Assembly (NCBI GenBank): GCA_958295825.1
Contig: OY282375.1
Coordinates: forward strand, 853,489-917,488
Length of the DNA stretch: 64,000 bases
Direction of reading: 5' to 3'
From: an uncultured Candidatus Entotheonella sp.
Lineage (GTDB): Bacteria > Tectomicrobia > Entotheonellia > Entotheonellales > Entotheonellaceae
Shown here: one piece after another, positions 1-8,817 of the stretch
How positions within the stretch are numbered: the first letter of the stretch is position 1
How the letters are laid out: each line of letters begins with the position of its first letter
Notes under the pieces: model-generated
The model's input: only the letters and a program-made list of their open reading frames with translations
Told to the model about the DNA's origin: nothing
Databases searched by the model: none
Translations under genes and position numbers: made by a program

Positions 1-304
1 CAAGTTCGTGCGGGACTTCAACAGTTTCATCCAAGTTCGCGTCCGGATATATCTCTCTGGCGTCTTCAAAGCTGATCTCAAGCGTGTCATCAGAAACATC
101 CGACGCTGGAACGACTTTCCTCTCAAAGTACAGGGTAATGGCGCCCGTTTCCTCATCCAGGCGCACGCCCATGTTGTCAGCCGTGCCGAAGCGTTTACGA
201 CCGGCTGACAGGACGGCAGAGACGATCGCCTCAGTCAAGCTCTCTTTCTCTATTCCCTTTTCGCGGCTGATCTGCTCAATGAGATGTAACAGTTCTGCAT
301 TCAC
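1..304 (-). CDS. nusA: Transcription termination/antitermination factor NusA, N-terminal part (cut by window edge)
   Basis: Only the first 101 codons are in the window; the gene runs off the left edge. The minus-strand translation begins with a GTG and reads NAELLHLIEQISREKGIEKE, the usual start of the NusA RNA-polymerase-binding N-terminal domain, followed by the conserved alternation of acidic and hydrophobic residues ending near VEVPHEL. An AGGAGG-type ribosome site lies 12 bases upstream, which is somewhat far. An ATG nearer to it opens only a four-codon frame, so GTG at 304 is the start. It follows rimP, the standard rimP-nusA order. NusA binds RNA polymerase and modulates pausing and termination (family knowledge). 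Confidence 0.9.
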   Translation of the reverse strand, partial: MNAELLHLIEQISREKGIEKESLTEAIVSAVLSAGRKRFGTADNMGVRLDEETGAITLYFERKVVPASDVSDDTLEISFEDAREIYPDANLDETVEVPHEL

Positions 305-370
305 AAGTTATGCATTCCTCCTAGGCATCAGGCTGCATTCCGCATGAGACCCATTCAGAGCCGGACACAC

Positions 371-847
371 TCATTTGAATTCCAATTCGACGACCCCATG
401 GTCGATAGATTGAAATGGAATCGTGATCGGTGTTTCGGTGTCGCTGTGCAATAAGAGATGCGATTCCGTTACTGCGGCCACCCGGCCAGTGTACTGAGCC
501 TTATCCAGATAGGGAGACTGTAAGAATACCGTCACCATACGCTGGCATTGACGCTGGAAATCCCGCAGGTTTTTCAAGGGCCTGTCTAAACCGGGTGAAG
601 ATACTTCGAGAACATATGATGCCGGGACCAGGTTCTCTGCATCCAACAACTGACCGATCTCAAAGCTTAGATTGCGGCAGTCTTCCAATGATATGCCACC
701 CTTATTATCCACGAAGACTCGTACCAGCCATCGGCCCTTATGTTGTTGAAGTTGCAATTCAACAAACTCGACACCTTGGGCATCGAGGAAAGATTTTATA
801 GCTTCACTAACGTGTTGAGACAGTGTTTCGCGTTGCATGGGGCTCAT
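371..847 (-). CDS. rimP: Ribosome maturation factor RimP
   Basis: About 158 residues. The N-terminal domain carries the conserved segments GVEFVELQLQQ and RVFVDNKGGISLEDC, then VLEVSSPGLDRPL, the signature of RimP, and a C-terminal SH3-like part with FQSIDHGVVELEF. RimP assists 30S subunit maturation in the cytoplasm. The frame is open up to a TTG at 961, but the extra 38 residues match nothing in the family, so I placed the start at the ATG at 847; an ATG at 838 is equally possible because neither has a clear ribosome site. It lies directly upstream of nusA as in most bacteria. Confidence 0.88.
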   Translation of the reverse strand: MSPMQRETLSQHVSEAIKSFLDAQGVEFVELQLQQHKGRWLVRVFVDNKGGISLEDCRNLSFEIGQLLDAENLVPASYVLEVSSPGLDRPLKNLRDFQRQCQRMVTVFLQSPYLDKAQYTGRVAAVTESHLLLHSDTETPITIPFQSIDHGVVELEFK

Positions 848-1110
848 TAAGGTGATGCTGCGGGTGGATATGCTGTCTAAGAGTCTGTTCCTAAAGTCGG
901 TGACATCCCCAAAGCAGGCAGGATGTTCACTGATTGCAGGGTGTTTGACGCCAAGGAACAACTTGGCAATGGCGGGTGTTTACCCGATGCCGGCAAAATA
1001 ATAGAGATAGTCGGACTTACTTGGAACAGACTCTAAGGTATGGAAAAAGTGGTTGGTAAGTATGGCAAATGCCTTATTCTACTGCAAGAGAAAAGTACGC
1101 TCCGTCGAAA

Positions 1111-1134
1111 GATGCATGCGAATTCGCATGCATC
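1111..1134. repeat. Perfect 24-bp palindrome between rseP and rimP
   Basis: The half-site gatgcatgcgaa is followed at once by its exact reverse complement, so the two 12-bp arms have no spacer. It sits 15 bases beyond the rseP stop, within the roughly 300-bp gap before rimP (848-1148); I see no other structure in that gap. A transcript hairpin here could stop or slow readthrough from rseP, but no T-run follows on either strand, so a classical intrinsic terminator is not supported. A dimeric protein-binding site is the other reading. Confidence 0.6.
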
Positions 1135-1148
1135 CGACAACGACATCA

Positions 1149-2219
1149 TCAGAAGAACAAACGCATGAGGTCGTTGTAAAAAGCAAAGAGCATCAGGCAC
1201 ACTAATATCACCAGCCCCACTTGGTGAGCAATCTCCCGTTTGCGCATGCTGAGAGGCCCGCCTTGCACGATCTCGATCACGAAAAAGAGCAAGTGGCCAC
1301 CATCGAGGACAGGAATAGGAAGAAGATTCAAAATAGCCAAACTTACACTGATGGCAGCGGTCAGAAAGACGACATTACGCCAACCATTGTCAGCTTGTCG
1401 GTTAATTTCCTGCGCAATACCGAGCGGGCCTGCGAGGCTTTCCGAAACTGGGATGGCACCGGAGATGATCTGTCCGAAGCCTGTGAACGTCAGTTGCGTT
1501 ATTCGCCAAGTCCAAACGCAGCCACGAACGAGCGCCGAAAACGGATCGGTACGCTGCAAGACGAAATCACCGGGACGCAGTTCCACACCAATACGCCATT
1601 CGTCAGTATTCTGAACCTTGCGCGGGGTTATGAGAAGACTTTGTTCCTGCCCATCTCGGGTAATTTGCATGGCAAGCGTGCTACCCCTGCTTGCCACGAT
1701 TTGTTGCTTGATCTCTTCAATTCGCTTGATGGCTTGGCCATTCAGGCTGATCACCTCGTCGTCCGCTTGCAATCCAGCCTGAGCCGCCGCCGAACCCTCG
1801 AGAATGCGACCGATATATACCGACTGCTCCACCGGATAGCCAACCACTTGGACGAAGGCGATGAGAGCAATCGCAAAGAAAATGTTGAATGCCGGACCTG
1901 CCGCTACAATCGGAATCCGTTTCCACACCGATTGATGTTGAAACGACCCCTCGCGTTCGCTCTCCTTGATTTCGGCATCCAAGTCCTCTCCGTACATTTT
2001 GACGTAGCCACCTAGCGGGATTACCGAAAGGCGGTATTCCGTGTCACCCCATTTCTTGCGCCAGATTGGCGGCCCAAATCCAATGGAAAATCGTTCGACA
2101 AGCACGCCGGATTTCTTGGCCACAATGAAATGACCAAACTCATGCACGGCGATGAGGGCTCCAAGCACCGCAAGGAATCGCAATGCCGTAAAGATTAAAA
2201 CTGCCAGTGTCGGTTCCAT
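1149..2219 (-). CDS. rseP: Site-2 intramembrane zinc metalloprotease RseP/RasP
   Basis: 356 residues. Membrane protein with HEFGH at residues 26-30 (zinc-binding HExxH) in the first transmembrane segment, then the RFSIGFGP and PLGGYVKMYGED segments typical of RseP. One PDZ domain follows (around 125-185, RILEGSAAAQAGLQADDEVISL is its core), and the C-terminal LDGG motif (305-308) supplies the third zinc ligand Asp306. The E. coli protein has two PDZ domains and about 450 residues; this is the shorter one-PDZ form. Family role: cleavage of anti-sigma factors and leftover signal peptides in the membrane. ATG start at 2219. It lies downstream of lolA and upstream of rimP. Confidence 0.93.
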   Translation of the reverse strand: MEPTLAVLIFTALRFLAVLGALIAVHEFGHFIVAKKSGVLVERFSIGFGPPIWRKKWGDTEYRLSVIPLGGYVKMYGEDLDAEIKESEREGSFQHQSVWKRIPIVAAGPAFNIFFAIALIAFVQVVGYPVEQSVYIGRILEGSAAAQAGLQADDEVISLNGQAIKRIEEIKQQIVASRGSTLAMQITRDGQEQSLLITPRKVQNTDEWRIGVELRPGDFVLQRTDPFSALVRGCVWTWRITQLTFTGFGQIISGAIPVSESLAGPLGIAQEINRQADNGWRNVVFLTAAISVSLAILNLLPIPVLDGGHLLFFVIEIVQGGPLSMRKREIAHQVGLVILVCLMLFAFYNDLMRLFF

Positions 2220-2339
2220 CGCGTTGTCCCTTTACGAAAAACCCCGCGGTCAAGTTGCGCGCCGCGTCCTGCAACGCCAAGGTCTGTCCGCTCGGATGAA
2301 CTTATCTCGACAAATCCGCCGAAGCCGGGCGCTCATCCA

Positions 2340-3056
2340 TTACTGGGGAGTTGCGAAGTTGCTGGGGCTGAGTATTTCCGTATTTGGAGGCAGATCAAGT
2401 TCGAAGGTATGTGCAGGTAAAGTCGCGTGAACGGTGAGCGTTGAAAGACGGATTTCCGTAAGGTTCCCAATTGGGTCATGGATCCATAGACCTTCTATAA
2501 AATAATTCCGCGGGTTAATTGCCGCACGCAACTCAGTGAAACCAGCCAAACGCGAACGCGGCAACAAGCGGAGCAGCATCTGCCCCGTCTCGGTTTCGGG
2601 CAGGGCCGTTATGGCGAAAACATCGCGGAGCTTAACGACTCCGGCAAGAAAGAGAAAGGCAACATTGGAACGGGTGTTCTCATCAACGGCACTTTGCAAG
2701 AGTTGCTGCCGTTTGGGCGTGTAAATGCGCAAGGCCGAACCGTCATAAAGGATGGTCTGCCTTTCCGGCTTGTCATATTCCCAACGAATCCAGTGAGGTT
2801 TCTCAATATACAGGCGACCCGACGAAAACTGTTGCCGGTTGATCGATTTGAGAGTCGCGACTTGCTCAAAATTAGCAGTCAAGGCTTGCATGAGGTCATA
2901 AGTGACCTGGATTTTGTTAATCAACGTATCGAGTTCCAGCGCCCTGCTGTCGTCGATGAACCCCGCAATGCCGATGAACACGCTCAATAGACCAATGATC
3001 GGTAGACGTAACTGCCTGACCTGTTTACGTCGCCAATCGCTGCACCTTACCTTCAA
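2340..3056 (-). CDS. lolA: LolA-type outer-membrane lipoprotein carrier
   Basis: About 238 residues. A hydrophobic signal peptide (LRLPIIGLLSVFIGIAGF, cleavage after DDSRA) is followed by a LolA fold: FEQVATLKSINRQQFSSGRLYIEKPHWIRWEYDKPERQTILYDG is split here over the family's characteristic beta-strands. In the family the protein shuttles lipoproteins across the periplasm. Start choice: a TTG at 3056 has GGGGAG eight bases upstream and gives a normal signal peptide. An ATG at 3098 would overlap lpxC by 11 bases and add 14 residues with no ribosome site. The sequence is a divergent LolA, so the name rests on fold-like motifs and location next to lpxC. Confidence 0.82.
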   Translation of the reverse strand: MKVRCSDWRRKQVRQLRLPIIGLLSVFIGIAGFIDDSRALELDTLINKIQVTYDLMQALTANFEQVATLKSINRQQFSSGRLYIEKPHWIRWEYDKPERQTILYDGSALRIYTPKRQQLLQSAVDENTRSNVAFLFLAGVVKLRDVFAITALPETETGQMLLRLLPRSRLAGFTELRAAINPRNYFIEGLWIHDPIGNLTEIRLSTLTVHATLPAHTFELDLPPNTEILSPSNFATPQ

Positions 3057-3087
3057 ATGGCACTCTCCCCAGGCGGCCACCGGCAAC

Positions 3088-4386
3088 TTACATGGCATTG
3101 GAAAGCTGTTTCACCAGAGCCACGTTTTCCGTGTGCCCGGTCATATTCGCCCGCACGTACCCACACAAACTTTTGCCAAGCAGGTACAAATCTCCAACGA
3201 GGTCAAGGACCTTATGCCGAACACATTCATCGGGAAATCGCAACCGCACATTATTTATGATTTTTTCGTCACCCAGCAAAATGACATTATTCAGACGCCC
3301 GCCGGCGATTAGTCCCATTTCGTGCATCTTTTCCACCTCACGCACAAACGCAAAGGTGCGCGCGGGGGCAATCTCAAAGCGATAACTAGCCCCGTTCCGG
3401 TGCTCGTACGTGAACTCTTGAGTGCCTAACGGCTGGGGGTAATGCAAGCGGTACGAGACCTTAAATCCATCGTAAGGCTCGACCAAAATGTATTTGGATG
3501 CCGGGTCGATTTGACCCACGTGATAACAACGGTCCACAACGAATTCTTCTAGTTCACCTTCCTGCTCGACGACGCCACCTTCTTCGATAAGTCGACAGAA
3601 GGAAGTGGCTGAACCGTCCATAATGGGCACTTCGTCGCCAACTTGGACCAATAAATTGGTAATACCATAAGCGTGCAAGGCCGACATGAGATGCTCGATT
3701 GTTCTGACCGTGACACCATTTTGGTGCAACGTCGTGCAAAAGTTGGTGGACGCAACGAAGTCAATAGTGGCCGGCAACGTTTTACCTGTTGCAATATTTC
3801 TAAAAACAATGCCGCTGTCGGGCGGCATCGGCTCAAGAATCATGCCCGTCTTAACGCCAGACTGCAGCCCTAACCCGTAACCGACCACACTACATCCCAG
3901 TGTGCGCTGTGGACGGTGAACAGAAAATGGTGAGGCTGAAGGGGTGTGGTCCGTCAATAGCGAGGAGGTCACGGAAGACGACCGGGAAATGGCTGTGACA
4001 TCGCGTGGCGGGCAGGCTCGTTTAATACTATCTACCAGTCTATCGATCGAACAAGGCTTTTCAATGTAATCGAAAGCTCCGAGTTGAATCGCTTTCACGG
4101 CCATGGCAATCGTGCCATAGCCTGATAACATGATGATAGGACACGCAGCATCCGCGCTCTGCAAAGCCTGCAGGATTTCGATACCGTTCATGCCGGGCAG
4201 CCAGATATCAAGAAGCATCACGTCCGGGCGGAAACTGTGGACAAGCCCCAGAGCCTCCTGACCATCGACGCTGTAAATTGCCTGAAAGCCCTCATCCTTA
4301 AGTGCATCAGTTAATACTCTTGACAGGCTTGCGTCGTCATCCACAATTAAGACGCGACGTATTCCCATGTGTACGCTTTCCGTCAT
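3088..4386 (-). CDS. lpxC: Response-regulator receiver domain fused to LpxC deacetylase
   Basis: 432 residues with two parts. Residues 8-125 form a CheY-like receiver of NtrC type: acidic cluster DDD at 16-18, phospho-acceptor Asp60 in LLDIWLPGMNG, Ser88 in MLSGYG, and Lys110 in YIEKP, so all phosphorylation residues are present. After a Ser/Thr-rich linker (130-155), residues 158-432 are a complete LpxC (UDP-3-O-acyl-N-acetylglucosamine deacetylase) with EHLMSALHAYG (zinc ligand His232), MDGSA (256-260) and HKVLD (His391, Asp395). LpxC catalyses the committed step of lipid A synthesis. The ATG at 4386 has GAGG eight bases upstream. The stop overlaps the longer lolA frame only. The fusion implies that phosphorylation could control lipid A flux; this is inference. 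Confidence 0.93.
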   Translation of the reverse strand: MTESVHMGIRRVLIVDDDASLSRVLTDALKDEGFQAIYSVDGQEALGLVHSFRPDVMLLDIWLPGMNGIEILQALQSADAACPIIMLSGYGTIAMAVKAIQLGAFDYIEKPCSIDRLVDSIKRACPPRDVTAISRSSSVTSSLLTDHTPSASPFSVHRPQRTLGCSVVGYGLGLQSGVKTGMILEPMPPDSGIVFRNIATGKTLPATIDFVASTNFCTTLHQNGVTVRTIEHLMSALHAYGITNLLVQVGDEVPIMDGSATSFCRLIEEGGVVEQEGELEEFVVDRCYHVGQIDPASKYILVEPYDGFKVSYRLHYPQPLGTQEFTYEHRNGASYRFEIAPARTFAFVREVEKMHEMGLIAGGRLNNVILLGDEKIINNVRLRFPDECVRHKVLDLVGDLYLLGKSLCGYVRANMTGHTENVALVKQLSNAM

Positions 4387-4587
4387 TCACCTCGCCTCAA
4401 GAAAGATCCCCTGCCCTCGTTGAGCCTATAGGCAATTCAATACGAGCCGAAAGTTGAAGCGAACTCAAAACATTCCTTTATGTTATGATGCCCTTATGAA
4501 ACATTGCGTGCGTACACTAAACGGACACCGGGGGAAAGGCAAGACAATTCCTTACAAGAGAAACCGGAAGTCCTTATGCGTCCTTGC

Positions 4588-7278
4588 CTATGGGAGACGG
4601 CGTGCCCTGCGTTGGTACTCCGCCAACTTATTCAAAGCCTCCAGCGGTGACAATTCGTCTATGTCGGTCGTTCGCAGTTCATCCAGCAGCTGCGTCGAAA
4701 AATCGTCAAAAAGTGAGGGTTGTCGATAGGACTGTTGTGCGGGAATGGCGACGGACTGAGGGCGGGCGTGGTCCTCTGCGGATTCGCTGGCGGCTGATCT
4801 CGATTCGAGGCGTGTCAATAATTGGTTGGCCCGGCATACGACGGAAGCTGGGAGTCCCGCCAACCGTGCAACCTGAATGCCATAGCTGCGATCAGCGCTT
4901 CCCGGTACGATGTGTCTCAGAAAGACAATCTGTTCTCCCTCTTCCTGAACCAAAGCGTTGAAATTATGCAACCGTGAAAGCCCCTCAGCCAGATTCGTCA
5001 ATTCATGGTAATGCGTGGCGAAAAGCGCTCGCGGACGCAGGTCACGATGGTTGTGGATGTGTTCAATGACGGCCCACGCGATGCTCATACCGTCATAGGT
5101 GCTGGTGCCCCTGCCAATTTCATCCAGCAAGATGAGACTCCGAGCCGTGAGGTTGTGCAGGATATTGGCGGTTTCGGTCATTTCCACCATGAAGGTGCTC
5201 TGCCCTTTTGACAATACGTCCTGCGCCCCCACACGGGTAAATATCCGGTCAACCAGGCCGATGTGAGCCTTGCGCGCTGGCACGTAACTGCCGATTTGGC
5301 CCAGCACGACATTCAACGCCACTTGACGCATGTACGTCGATTTTCCCGCCATGTTCGGACCCGTCAGTAGCAGAATCTGTTGGTCTTCTCGGTCTAGCAA
5401 GGTGTCATTGGGCACGAAACGCTCTTTTTGGTATACGACCTCCAGAACCGGGTGACGGCCCTCCGCAATCGCCAATTCATCACCCATATCAAGCGTCGGG
5501 CGACAGTACCGTCGAATCGTTGCTGTATGGGCCAGTGCGGCAACCACATCGATCTGACTCACAATCTGCGCCATCTGTTGTAAGCGGCTGGCGTTGTCGA
5601 CCAGTTGCTTCACCAAAGCGTCGTATAGTTGGTGCTCCAGACTGATGGCCTCTTCCGCCGCCCGCAGCATCCGCACTTCACGGTCTTTCAGCACCGGTAC
5701 GATGAAGCGCTCGGCGTTCGCCAGGGTTTGTTTGCGCACGTAGTTATCCGGCACTTGGCTCAGGTACGTCTTGCGCACCTCGATGTAATACCCGAACACC
5801 TTGTTGAATCCGACCCGCAAAGAAGAGATGCCCGTGCGCTCGCGCTCTTGTGCTTCGAATTCACTCAGCCAATTCTTGCCCGACGTGCTCTCCTCCCGCA
5901 ACGTCCGCAATTCCTGACAGTAATCCGAGCGTATGACCCGCCCGTCTCGCAAAGTTGCCGGGGGATCATCAACAAGCGCCTCCTTGATCAGAACGGCCAG
6001 ATCGGCCAAGGAGTCCCATCGTGACGCGAAAGTGGCCAGAAGCGCGCTGTCGGCATCCTGCAACACCTTTTCAATGCCCGGAAGTCCCTCAATAGAACGG
6101 CGCAAAGCCACGAGTTCGCGTGGGTTAACCGTGCCGAGCGACAGCCGACCCATAAGCCGCTCAAGATCGGCAATCGTTCCCAAAGCATCACGCAGGCGTG
6201 TCCTCCTATTGGATTGCTCGACGATGTTCGCAACCGCATCCTGTCGCTCTTGGAGGGGCTCCAACTGGCACAGGGGCTGCGACAGCCATTCACGCAAGAG
6301 GCGCCCACCCATGGCCGTAACTGTGGTATCAATGACTTCCAAGAGGGACCCATCGCGCCCCTGCGAGGCGGGCGACGGCAACAAGTCCAAATTTTGTCTC
6401 GTGGTCTTGTCCAGCACCATGTAATCGCCCGTGTTGTAATAATTCAGCCCATGCACGTGCACCATGTTGTTTTGCTGCGTCTCGTGAACATAGGCCAACA
6501 AGGCGCCGGCCGCCGCAATAGCCAGCGGTTCTTCCTCGCACCCAAAGCCATCCAGCGAGCGCACAGAGAAGTGCTGCGTTAAGCGTCGGTAGGCTCGGTC
6601 TACGCGGAAGTGCTGCGAATCCCACGGTTGGAGCGTATTGGGGAAATGATCCGAAGGGCGTTCGACGATATCGACGGGTACCGCAAGGGGCTTCGGGATG
6701 AGAACCTCTCGCGGCTGCACGCGCTCATATTCGCCTCTGAGTGCCGGCTGCCAAGGGCCTTCGGACGCCCACCATGTAGTGACCGAGAAAGTGCCGGTGG
6801 ACACATCGACGAATGCGAACCCGGCCCCGTCCATTGTAATTGCAATGCAGGCCAGAAAGTTGTGAACCTTCGGCTCCAGCGAGTTCGTGCCGACAATGGT
6901 TCCCGGCGTGACGACTCGAATAATGTCGCGTTTCACCAAGCCTTCGGCATGCCTAGGATCTTCAATCTGTTCGGCAATGGCGACTTTCAATCCCTGCTGC
7001 AACAAACGATCCAAATACCCTTCAGCGCTGTGGTAAGGAACCCCACACATGGGTATCGGCTCATCTTGGTGTTTCTGGCGTGACGTCAGCGTGATGTTGA
7101 GGGTTTTGGCGGCGATGATGGCGTCGTCATGAAACAATTCGTAAAAATCTCCCATGCGAAAGAAGAGCAGCGCGTCGCCGGCCTTGGCCTTCAAATGCGC
7201 ATACTGCTCCATCATGGGGGTGAGTTGAGGATTGGCAACAGGGCTATGAGGCGGGTGGGATGAGCTTGGCGTGTTCAT
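4588..7278 (-). CDS. mutS: DNA mismatch repair ATPase MutS
   Basis: 896 residues, a normal length. Domain I has the mismatch-binding F-x-E motif at 45-47 within GDFYELF. The C-terminal ATPase has Walker A GPNMAGKST at 640-648, the conserved STFMVEM segment, Walker B LLDE ending at 720 with GRGTSTYDG, and ATHYHEL. It recognises base mismatches and recruits MutL. ATG at 7278 overlaps the 3' end of ybeY by 35 bases; a second Met pair at residues 22-23 would remove the overlap and keep all domains, so the first 21 residues are uncertain. MutL is not in the window. The 201 bases downstream before lpxC hold no gene. Confidence 0.97.
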   Translation of the reverse strand: MNTPSSSHPPHSPVANPQLTPMMEQYAHLKAKAGDALLFFRMGDFYELFHDDAIIAAKTLNITLTSRQKHQDEPIPMCGVPYHSAEGYLDRLLQQGLKVAIAEQIEDPRHAEGLVKRDIIRVVTPGTIVGTNSLEPKVHNFLACIAITMDGAGFAFVDVSTGTFSVTTWWASEGPWQPALRGEYERVQPREVLIPKPLAVPVDIVERPSDHFPNTLQPWDSQHFRVDRAYRRLTQHFSVRSLDGFGCEEEPLAIAAAGALLAYVHETQQNNMVHVHGLNYYNTGDYMVLDKTTRQNLDLLPSPASQGRDGSLLEVIDTTVTAMGGRLLREWLSQPLCQLEPLQERQDAVANIVEQSNRRTRLRDALGTIADLERLMGRLSLGTVNPRELVALRRSIEGLPGIEKVLQDADSALLATFASRWDSLADLAVLIKEALVDDPPATLRDGRVIRSDYCQELRTLREESTSGKNWLSEFEAQERERTGISSLRVGFNKVFGYYIEVRKTYLSQVPDNYVRKQTLANAERFIVPVLKDREVRMLRAAEEAISLEHQLYDALVKQLVDNASRLQQMAQIVSQIDVVAALAHTATIRRYCRPTLDMGDELAIAEGRHPVLEVVYQKERFVPNDTLLDREDQQILLLTGPNMAGKSTYMRQVALNVVLGQIGSYVPARKAHIGLVDRIFTRVGAQDVLSKGQSTFMVEMTETANILHNLTARSLILLDEIGRGTSTYDGMSIAWAVIEHIHNHRDLRPRALFATHYHELTNLAEGLSRLHNFNALVQEEGEQIVFLRHIVPGSADRSYGIQVARLAGLPASVVCRANQLLTRLESRSAASESAEDHARPQSVAIPAQQSYRQPSLFDDFSTQLLDELRTTDIDELSPLEALNKLAEYQRRARRLP

Positions 7279-7768
7279 GGCATGGTAGGTCCTGATCAGG
7301 ATCGGGGCTGACAGCGTTCTGTTGATGCCGGTTGTCCTTCAGGTGCGACAGAACATCTTGCTCGCGACATTCCATGCGGCGGCGTTGGGTAGCCGACCGC
7401 TCATGGTCATAGCCCAATAGGTGAAGCAGGCCATGGGTAAGAAGAAACACGACGCGTTCCTCAAGCGTCTGGCTGAGTTCAAAGGCCTCACGCGCCGCAG
7501 TCGGTAGTGAAATGACGACGTCCCCTAGCAAAAGGGTCTGCGGCTCGCCTTCATAGGTTGGGCATTGCGGAAAAGCCAGTACGTTGGCAGGACGGTCCTT
7601 GCATCGGTAAGCGCGATTCAACGCCTGCATGCGCTCGTCATGCACGAAGACCACGCTGAGTTCGTATTCACTGCACCCAAGGTAGGCCATCATCCGCAGG
7701 GCTTGTTTCTTCACAAACGGCGTATTGAGTGCCACGCGCCGCTGGCGATTGTTGATCCATACGGCCAT
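7244..7768 (-). CDS. ybeY: Endoribonuclease YbeY (16S rRNA maturation)
   Basis: 174 residues. The metal-binding motif HGLLHLLGYDH (His112, His116, His122) is intact, as is the strand before it, GDVVISLPTAAREA. The usual DVLSFP motif reads NVLAFP at 62-67. YbeY is a zinc-dependent single-strand RNase acting in rRNA maturation and ribosome quality control. The last 30 residues (after LSHLKDN) are a polar tail beyond the normal family length and overlap the start of mutS. The phoH-ybeY order is widely conserved and supports the call. Confidence 0.93.
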   Translation of the reverse strand: MAVWINNRQRRVALNTPFVKKQALRMMAYLGCSEYELSVVFVHDERMQALNRAYRCKDRPANVLAFPQCPTYEGEPQTLLLGDVVISLPTAAREAFELSQTLEERVVFLLTHGLLHLLGYDHERSATQRRRMECREQDVLSHLKDNRHQQNAVSPDPDQDLPCHEHAKLIPPAS

Positions 7769-7774
7769 AATGTG

Positions 7775-8782
7775 TCAGCGGTCCGAAACGGAACTCGCCG
7801 TTTCCTCCCTCAGCTCCTCGGCCGTTTTCTCCGCCCCGTTCCCGTGACGATCATAAGCCTTGATAATCTCTTGCACGAGGGGATGACGCACGACGTCGCG
7901 CTCGGAAAAATAGACGAAATCAATCCCGTCAATGCCATGCAGAATTCGCTGAATCTGGATCAGGCCCGATTCCTTTCGATTGGGCAGATCTACCTGCGTG
8001 ATGTCACCGGTGATGACGGCTTTGGAATAAAATCCCAGCCGCGTCAGGAACATTTTCATCTGTTCGGTCGTAGCGTTTTGGGCCTCGTCGAGGATGATGA
8101 AGGAGTCATTGAGTGTGCGGCCGCGCATGAACGCCAGCGGCGCCACCTCAATAGCCCCCCGTTCGATCAGATGCTGAGCTTCATCGAATTCCACCATGTC
8201 ATACAGAGCATCGTAGAGAGGCCGCAAGTAGGGGTTCACCTTATCCAGCAGGTCCCCGGGGAGAAATCCGAGTCGCTCGCCGGCCTCCACCGCCGGACGT
8301 GCAAGAATGATGCGGCTGCACCTCTTTTGCTCCAACTCTGCCACAGCCATCGCCATGGCGAGATAGGTTTTTCCAGTTCCCGCCGGGCCGATACCCACCA
8401 CGATATCGTGACGTCGTATGGCCTGAATGTAGCGCCGCTGTCCAAGGTTTTTCGGACTCACAAAACCTTTTTTGCACAGAATCGCGATACGCTCAGACCG
8501 TATGGTTCCCGGATTCAACTCCTCGCCATTTTCTATGAGACTGGCCAAAAACCCCAGGTCGGCGCTATCGAGCCGAATGCCGGCCTCCAACAAGCGATAT
8601 GCTCCCTCCAGCAATTTGGCTGCTAATTCAACCGAGGTGGCACTTCCGGCAATGGTTACGATGTTTTCGTGCGCCCGGATCGCGACGGAAAGATGTTCCT
8701 CGATATAGCGCAAATTGGCATCGTGAATGCCGAACAACTGGGGAATCACCCGCCCGCGTGGCAACTCAAGGATGTGTTCCAT
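7775..8782 (-). CDS. phoH: PhoH family ATPase
   Basis: 335 residues from the ATG at 8782. Walker A GPAGTGKT at 132-139, RPAVEAGERLGFLPGD, and Walker B IILDEAQNA mark a PhoH/PhoL protein; the N-terminal part resembles a KH-like domain (VTIAGSATSVELAAKLL). The frame stays open to a TTG at 8821, overlapping the glnD stop, but that start has no ribosome site while AGGAGA lies 13 bases before the ATG. PhoH is an ATP-binding protein linked to RNA metabolism with YbeY, whose gene begins six bases downstream. Confidence 0.94.
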   Translation of the reverse strand: MEHILELPRGRVIPQLFGIHDANLRYIEEHLSVAIRAHENIVTIAGSATSVELAAKLLEGAYRLLEAGIRLDSADLGFLASLIENGEELNPGTIRSERIAILCKKGFVSPKNLGQRRYIQAIRRHDIVVGIGPAGTGKTYLAMAMAVAELEQKRCSRIILARPAVEAGERLGFLPGDLLDKVNPYLRPLYDALYDMVEFDEAQHLIERGAIEVAPLAFMRGRTLNDSFIILDEAQNATTEQMKMFLTRLGFYSKAVITGDITQVDLPNRKESGLIQIQRILHGIDGIDFVYFSERDVVRHPLVQEIIKAYDRHGNGAEKTAEELREETASSVSDR

Positions 8783-8817
8783 GCGCCTGCCTACGTCTCC
8801 TCTCAGTATCGATCGCC

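Noticed and set aside
1221..2015. A 264-codon plus-strand frame
   Set aside because: Antisense to rseP with no ribosome site and no recognisable motif.
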